From a virus: a stretch of 21,304 bases of DNA. Each line of letters starts with the position of its first letter. Position 1 is the first letter of the stretch. The notes beneath the pieces were generated by a model. The model had not been told where the DNA came from and did no database searches. It worked only from the letters and a program-made list of their open reading frames with translations. Both the position numbers and the translations under genes were made by a program. Shown here in pieces: positions 9,001 through 18,000 of this stretch. The stretch spans positions 1 through 21,304 of IMG/VR virus record IMGVR_UViG_3300006754_000234; one strand, 5' to 3'.

Positions 9001-12000
9001 AGATAGACCAGAAGTAACAGCGGTACCAGCAATAGGAGATTGAATAATATTATCAATAGCAACTAATGCTTTAGAATTCTGATTATCAGCAGTCAGGTGG
9101 TGTGAAGTTCCTATACCAACTGCAGAAATTTCTAATACAACAGGAGTAGTTTTCAGAGCATTCTCTGCAGTAGTTGCAAATCTTAATTCTCCTTGACTCT
9201 TAACTACAGCATAAAGATCCTTAGGAAGTTTATCTGTAGAACCTACGCCAGGAACGGTGGTTGTTTCAATACTAACAGCATTAGTACTATTTGTTCCTGT
9301 GTAACTATAAGTAAGTTTTTCTCCAGTTACAAAGTAATGATCAGGAATCTTAACTACATTTTGCGTTGGATTTACAGATGCACTTGAGTTTCCATCAAAC
9401 TGTCTTCTGAAGATGTCTAATTCATTATGCTTTAATCCAAATGAAGTTCTAAGATCTAACTTTGTTCCAACATAACGTCCCCTATCAGCATAATAGATTA
9501 AATTATTCAAATCTAAATCAGGAGCTCCTGGAATATCATTAAATGGTTGTATTTCAATTCCAAATATACTAACATTTACAGCAGCATCTGTTCTTGGTGT
9601 AAAGGTTAAATCAATATTATTACCAACAGAGGAAATTCCTACAGTACCAAGACCAACTGTACCCAAACCAACATTACCAAACTCAACTACTGCCTGATTA
9701 GAAGCAGAGTTTAGAACACATGCCTCAAGACATTCATATTGCCCAGAAGCAGAGGCATTACTACCTTCTATTGATACAAAGTAATATCCACAACTAGCCT
9801 TAAAGTCTAATCCAGATCCATCAGTTCCATAAGATGCTATAGTTCCAGTTGAACCTGCAGCAATCTGAGTCCTATTTGAAGTTAATCTACCAATCTCTAA
9901 CAAGCAAGATCCAACTCCAGTTACACTACCAGTAGCAACGTTCATCATAGAAGCATTACAGGTAAGAGCAATTCCAGAATTAGTAAAATTAGGAATAAAG
10001 TCTACTAAAACATTTCCACCACTAACATAAGCGTGATAGGTTCCGAACCCTGTAGGAAGTGGTCCACCAGTATTCTGGATGTCCCCATATTCCATCATGG
10101 ATACTGAACTACCATTATTGATTATGTTTAATTCACTACCATAATATAATTCATTATTATCCTCCAATTGAGAAATAATCTTAGTTGATCTCCAAGATTG
10201 TGGAATCGTAGCAATTGTTGTTGTAGATCCAATTCCAGCTGTTGAATCATATGGTATATTAATACTTGTAGATGCTAATGAAACAGCATTACCTAATGCA
10301 GTACTTCCTATACCAATCTCATTATCTTTAAGACTAATGGATACAACTGAAGCGTCATACTGATTCCATTCTGCTTTAACAGGAACGAAAGTTAAATCCC
10401 AACCAGTCTTAGTAGGATTATAATCAAAAGTCCCCAAATGAGGGTAAGTTTCCAATGTTGCATATTCATTGACATATGCTATTCCATTATGTTGTAAAAG
10501 TGAAACAATAGAGAATTGCCTTTCATCAGAATAAACTTCATCCTTTACAAAAGTTAAGCACTTGTTAAATCTATCATTAGTACCATAGAAAGGTGCAATT
10601 GCAGACCACCTTTGAGGTCTTTCCTGACTATTGAAAGTATCACTAAAATTATCAATTGCAAGTACTCTATTACCTACAGACTGATAGTAATCTGTAATAA
10701 TTCTATTAGCAAATATAATATCTCTAGATACATCCAAATCCTGTATCTTAACAGTAATTTCACTTACATAATCAAAATCACTAAAGGATTGAGTACTAGC
10801 TGTAGTATCAATATCAATAACAAGTTCGAAATTAGCTGGTTCTGTCCTAGTAATAACAGCTTCTGGATCTTGACTTTCAATAACCAAATCACCAAATCTT
10901 GCAAAACCACTAATATGACTTAGATTGCTTACAGTATTATCCCATTTGTCTATAGGAACCAAAGATTTCAATGCATAAGAGAACCTTTGATAATATTCAT
11001 TATCAGGAAGCTTCTGGAAATTACTATTAAGCATCCCAGAATCAGTTTGCCACCCATGAACTACTGTTGCACCTGCTCCAGTAGCAATCTCAGCATCAAA
11101 CTGAAGATTGGATTCAACATATGCTTCTACATGAGAACTTAGACCTTTAAACTTAGTCCCTGGTTCTAATTCCTGCTGAATAGAAACTACTAAAGTTTCA
11201 CTATCCGGATTCCATCTTTCAACAGTACCTACAGCACCCTTATCATCCTCTACCTTCTCTCCTTTAAAGAATTGATTTTGCTTTAACTTAGTTTCATAAA
11301 TTGGAAAATGATTCTGAAGTACAAGTCTTCCAGCAGATTCTGCAGTATCCATCTTTCCAGGAATATCTCCTGTTTTTAGGACATCTTTCATAGTAAATTC
11401 TATGAAAGCATTAGAACCACCAATTTGACCACTAGAAGCAGTTATGGTCCAGAAATGGAATCCATAATCTCCAGAATTATAACCCTTTCCTGTACTACCA
11501 ACACCTACACTAACATTTTCCAGTAAGAATTTTTCTCCAGGATACCATCCACCAGATTCAAAATCCTCAGACTTACTAAATTCTCTATCCATATAAAGTC
11601 TAACACTATGAGGTTCCCCAGTAGAGGTTCCTGCACCAGTAGCAGAATAAAGTAAATCTCTAATACCAACACCATTAGAATTACCAACTGGAATGATTCT
11701 AGGAGGTAAATCATATATTCCTTCTACATTCTTAATAATCTTAACTTCACGTTCTCCCAAATCGTAAGAAAGGTCAACATCAAATAATTGCTCATTAGTA
11801 TAACCATCCAAAACAACCAAATCTGGAGATACAAGATAATTTCTTCCTTGTGAAGTGACACCTACAGAATCTAAAGTATTAAGTCTATCAACTTTAATGA
11901 TATCTGGTAAATTAGGAATTACTTTTAAAGTAGCATCAGTGGGATAATCGAATCCAATTCCATTAAGTTGAGTCTTAGCAATTTTACCTATACTATTGGT

Positions 12001-15000
12001 TTCAGCCTTTAGGATTGCTCCACTACCTATTCCAGATCTAACAGTAGATCCAATAGACACTCCTGTTACCTTAGGTATTTCTCTATATTCAGTTCCACCA
12101 TTTCTAATATCTAATTTAACAATAGGACCTTCTGCTGTCTTAGAAATTGTAGTATATTCTGGAACAGAATTTGTATAATTATAAGAACTTGTATCAGGAG
12201 TATATGGAATATTATAATCAAAAGTTGTACTACCTATCCCACTTGCAGAAATATTATAAATTCCATCATAATAAGTTTTTCTAGCATTGATTTGATTATA
12301 TTGTGGAACAAATGTATCAATTTGCAATTCCTTCTTCAATAAGGGAATAAGACTAATATTTGCAAGTTCAAATTTGTAATAAAGAAGATTGGGAGTCTCA
12401 TTAGTAAAATCAATAGTAAGATGAGCATCGGCATCAATACCAATTTGTCCACTTTGGGTTACTTCAAAAGTAGAAGTAGTTTTGCTAGTAAGGAATTGAT
12501 TAGAATAATCCTTATCTGAATATATCTTTAATTCAAATGCAGGATAAGTTGTCCCGTTATTCTCAAAAGATAGAGAAGAATCAGAAAGATTGAATTTAAT
12601 CTTCTCATTTTTCTTCACAAGAAGTGGAGGATTAATTTTAGAAAGAGTTCCTGCAGATGCGCTTGTAATATCCACATATGCTGGATTTTTAGATTGGAGT
12701 TCTGTTCTTTGCTCAACTAATCTGATACTAGTCTTAGTATAAGGTATCACATAATAAATCCCTTCATTATTAAGTCCACCAGAAGAAGTTGAAGCGGTAT
12801 GGATTACCTTATCACCTAGTTCAAATATATTTTCAGAAACTGTAATAGTATTCAAAGAAACATCAATGTCACCAGAAACAAAATCTTGAGGATCGAATAC
12901 TATTCTTCTATTGTAATCATTATATTTAACTACAACATCAATAAAACCTATAGGTTTAACACTTACAGTAACTTGATCATTTCCAACCAATTGATGGGAT
13001 GAACCTGTAGATACTGTAACAACATTCTGAGTAATATCACCAGTGATTACCTTCTTCAACCTTGTCGTGAAACTATGAGTATTTCCTACACCAACTCCAG
13101 TGAAATATAACAATCCACTAATAGTATTAATACCAACATAATGTCCTGTTGTCCCCATACCAACTTTGGTAGATGAAAGACCTACGAGATTCTCATTAAT
13201 AGGAGAAGCATAAAGTGTCTCATACATCGTCAAAGCAACTCCAGTAGGAGCATTAGAGATACCAGTCCATACTTTAATAGAACTTCCCCCATTAGTAGAA
13301 TAGGAAACCTCATCATTTATTTGGAAACTATGACCTGCAAACCAAAGAGATCTAGTTGGTACAAAATATTGAGTTAGCCCTGCACCAACACCAAAAGAAA
13401 TAGCTGATGAATCAGTAACAGTTGTACCAATACCAACACTAGGGAATGCTGTTCCAGTACCACAATGATCTACTGGATTAAAATATATTTCCCTATTAAT
13501 ATTCCAAGTAGTCTCTGTTGTTAATGATCCTACATTAATAGAGAATCGTCTGGGATCCTCATAAAAAACAGCAGAATTGGTATGCGCTAATCCAGTAGTT
13601 CCATATTGAGATCTTAATATACGTAGTCTTGAATTTGCAAGATCCTTATTCAGTATCTTTACTTTTTCCTGATCAATATTAAGAATATCATTTTCTCTGA
13701 GAGAAGATCTTGCTAATGAACCACCAACACGAGCCCAGACTACCTTTCCGGTAGAACTCTCAGCTGCCATAGTATCTAATAGAACAAGAGCTTCACTACT
13801 TACACCAACACTGTATCCTTTTGCAAATCCAGCAATATTAGTAGAAAGACCAGCTATCCTAATTATATCTTTAGTAATTAAATTATGTGGAGTATTAGCA
13901 ATTCCAACAAATAGTCTTCTGCTTCTGGCAGGAACGAATTCTACATTAGAATAGGACCTAGTAGCAAGACTAATAGTATCAATTTTTTGACCTCCTACTG
14001 ATTCAACTCTTACATCAGCACCTCTTCCACTAGTTCCTGTATTATCAAATTCTACCCTATCACCAATCTTATATTTGGTTCCTCCTGTCACTACTCCCAC
14101 ATTATCAACTTTTCCATCTTCAGTACGTTTAACTTCTAATGTTTGTTCCTTGACTGTATTAGAATTGAAGATATATTTATATCCACTTTTAACATCATTA
14201 GTATGATATGCTTTAGTATTTCTCAACCATTCATTTTCTTGAATATCATAGGTATATTGATTAGAATTTAAATTAAAATTAAAATCATTTGGTTCAGATT
14301 TAAAACTCTCTCCTACAAAGTAAGGGAAAACAGGTCTTCTATAATTTTCAAAAGGACCGCTAGAATCATTAACAGTGTTTATTGTAGAAAAATAAGCATA
14401 AGTTCCTTCTGGATAATCTGGTGTTATACAGAATCTTCCATTATGCTTATCTAAATGTCCTTTCCCAGTATAAACATAATCTTCATTAAAGAATCCACCA
14501 GAATATACTGTAGTAGGTGGCCTATTGGTTTGATCAACTGCTAATTCATATCCAGGAATCATTGGCACAATAGCGCCAGATCCATCTTCATTAGCAAATC
14601 CATATGGACCATAAATTGGATTACCATCATATGCCCATCCTAAAATAGGAGAATGATTACTACTATCAACTTCCACTCCATTAATCTTGACTAGATCTGG
14701 CGTACCATAAAGAGTATTATCTTCATTTGATCCAGATATAGAATAAGTAGACTCTCTTAAAGGACGAGGTGCATAAATGTGAGAATATTCTAAAGATGAA
14801 TCATCAATATTTTCCTCTAAGATCCCATCATCATCATTAATAGTATTAAAGTTTCTTTCAAATAAATTAACACTCCAACTACGAATATTAGCAGTTACTT
14901 GCGCTGTCTTTCCCGGAGCAACTAATACAATCTGAGTACTACCTGCAACATATCCAGCTCCTCCACTAATAACTTTAATTTCGGATATTTTGCCTTGATC

Positions 15001-18000
15001 TACAAGAGGAGTTAAACGAGCATGAGATCCATCAGGACTTTTAATTTCTATATCTGGAGGTGCATGATAAAATCTTCCTCTATTATCAATGAGAACTTGT
15101 GTAATCTGACCATTATTGATAACCGGAGTACATTGCCCCAATTCCCCATTCTCAAATTCTATTAAAGGTTGTCTATCAAAGTTAATTATTTCGGAAGCAC
15201 CATATCCTACCCCACTTTCAGTTAAATCAACAGATGTTATTTCTCCCCTAAAGATAGGTTGCAAAACAGCTCTAAAATCTTGATTTACTGCAGTACTGAC
15301 CCCTATAACACCTTCTACAGTAGCAGTAATGGGTGGATAATTAAATGATCCCAATCCATCTGATATTAAATCAACTAGAATGTTATTATCATAATAATGA
15401 TCTACCCCGGTGGACCCTATTCCAACTTCACTAAGAGAAAATGTATCAGCACTATACTTAATTACATAATATTCCTTTACATCAGATAACCCTGTTACAA
15501 CACTCGCTGCGATAACATCTCCATTAGCATCTAAAGGTCCTGTATACTTTACAATCTCCTTATTTTCATATCCATGATTAGTTATAGTAAATCTATCAAT
15601 AGAAGTTGTTACTCCTGCTGTTGTTCTTAAAGTTCTCTTCTTATTTTGATATCCGCTTCCTGGATTAGTTACTACAACACCACTAATCTTTCTTTTTACT
15701 TCTACTGATCTTATAAATTGAACCCCTTCTCCATATCCTGTAAGGCCAATAGTATTAACTCCAGAAACAGCCTCTCCAAAGTTATTATGGAGTTTAATCT
15801 GGTAATTACCCACAACACTCACATAATAACTAGAATCTGTCACCAAACCTACAACATTATTCTGTCCTGCTGATTCATATACTATTTCTTCATAATCTCT
15901 AAACTTGTGGAATGTTGTAAATCCAATAGTATCAGTTGTTAATCCTATCCCATTAGTCCCTGCAGATGCCTCTGTAGCATTAAAAGGTACTTTATACTCT
16001 ACAGCAGTCATACTGGGTTCTGCTGCTGCCCCTACCCCATTACCACCATTGATTATGATTACTGGATCTCCAATATAATCATACCCTGGCTCTACAATAT
16101 CAATCCTTTCTAATTGCCCACTTACTCCAATAATACCAGTTGCACCAACTCCAACTTCATCATTAAGAACTATCCTAGGAGGATTAATGACGTCATAGTT
16201 GTACCCACCCCTATTAACTTCAAATGATTGAATATCCCCATAATATACAGTACTATTTGGTGATTTATAATTAACAATCTCAACTCCATTATTCAGAATA
16301 CCAGTATAACCTGGATCTGTAACATAATTTCCGCTTTTATTGTCTGGTGGAAGAATTTGTCTGCATATTTTTTGAGTATCAAAAATTCTTTTGTAATAAT
16401 CAAAGTAAATAATCTGATTATCTACTATATCACCAGTAAGTTCAACAAATTCACCTGCATATAGATCTCCCTTACTTCTTGCCAATCTAATATTAGTGGA
16501 ATTCTCTCTACTTACAAAATATACTCCTTCATCAAAAGTTTCGAATCTACTAGTATGTGGAGTAATGAATGTTATACCATCTGGGGTAACAGTTACTTGA
16601 TTAGTAATTCCTGGCTTATAATAAACAGTATCACCAGTATAGAATCCATGATCAGTATCTGTAGTTACTTGCCATGATGTTGCCTTATTCAACCGCCCAG
16701 AATAAGTAATTTTCCTATCATAGGGGTTAGTTTCTACATTATTGTAATTGGGAAGAGAGTTTGATGTTACAAGAACTTCATCTTTCCAAGGTTTTACATA
16801 AGTATTTTGAACATTTGCAACGAAATTCTTAATATAAGGATACCTACTGGAGGCTCCCCTTAAAATTTGATTAGTAAAGTCCCATTCTTGCCTTAAATTA
16901 AGTTTTCCTGACAGTTTTACAACAAATGATGTGCTAGAATTGATTCTAGAAACAGTACCATTAAGAACTGTAGGGGTAGTCTCTCTATTTTCGAATGTGA
17001 GATTGTACCCTGGCTTCAATAACTGAGTATCATAAGTGGAAATCTGATAAATTCTCTCATTTTCGTCAATAATTTGTATTTCTTTGACTTCCCAGTTAGT
17101 TTTTATGTTATAATTCCAATTTAATGTCTTTTCGCTCTTAGATTCAACACCTATAGATTGAAGTCTAATGGTATCTCCAACTTGATAAAAGTAATTATCT
17201 TCTTTAAATTCTAAATCTTTAAGTGTGGATCCAATTCTTACCCTAATTTGCTCATCTGTATTGATCCCAACATAAGCGTATGAGTAATCATCTAATGAAA
17301 CATCCTCAGTTTCTGGAAAAGTATTATTAATTCCACTAATATGGAAAAATTGATTTATTGATTTTCCAGTATATGCTAAAGATACTCTATTATCATCTTG
17401 ATCTAAAATGGTCAATAGACCTGTTTCTGGGAAACCTATAGTAGAATCAACATCAAGAACAGTCTCACCAATCCCAACAGCATTTAAAAGCTTTGTTTTG
17501 GGGTTAGGTTTGAATTCTTTATAGATCGTACCCTTTACGCTGATGTCTCTTTTCCATCCAGCATCTATAGAAATCTCATAATACTGCCCTTTATCATAAA
17601 GAATGGGTCTTACATCAGTAACAGATCCTCTTGCGCCTGTAGATTTTTGAAAAATAGTAAGATTTTTTAACTTAAGAGGGTCTCCATCAATTTTTTCAAC
17701 GACAAAATCCTTAGTTATCTTATAATCTGCGTTAGAAGGACGTAAAAGATACTTGTCTGGGTGAATAACTTCTACATTTGCGGCATAAAGTGCCTTGAAA
17801 AGAATTTCGAAGGCATTATCTGTACCTTTTGCACTGTAGAAACTGTGCGAATTGAAGACGAAATTTCTTTGATTGATGTCATCAGCAAATTTTCTTTCAT
17901 CGAAACCAGGAATGAACTGATTTTTGATCTTTTTGAAGAATTCCTGAAGGAAAATTACATTAAGATTGTAAATAGTTGCATCTTTTTTATGCGTTGTTGC

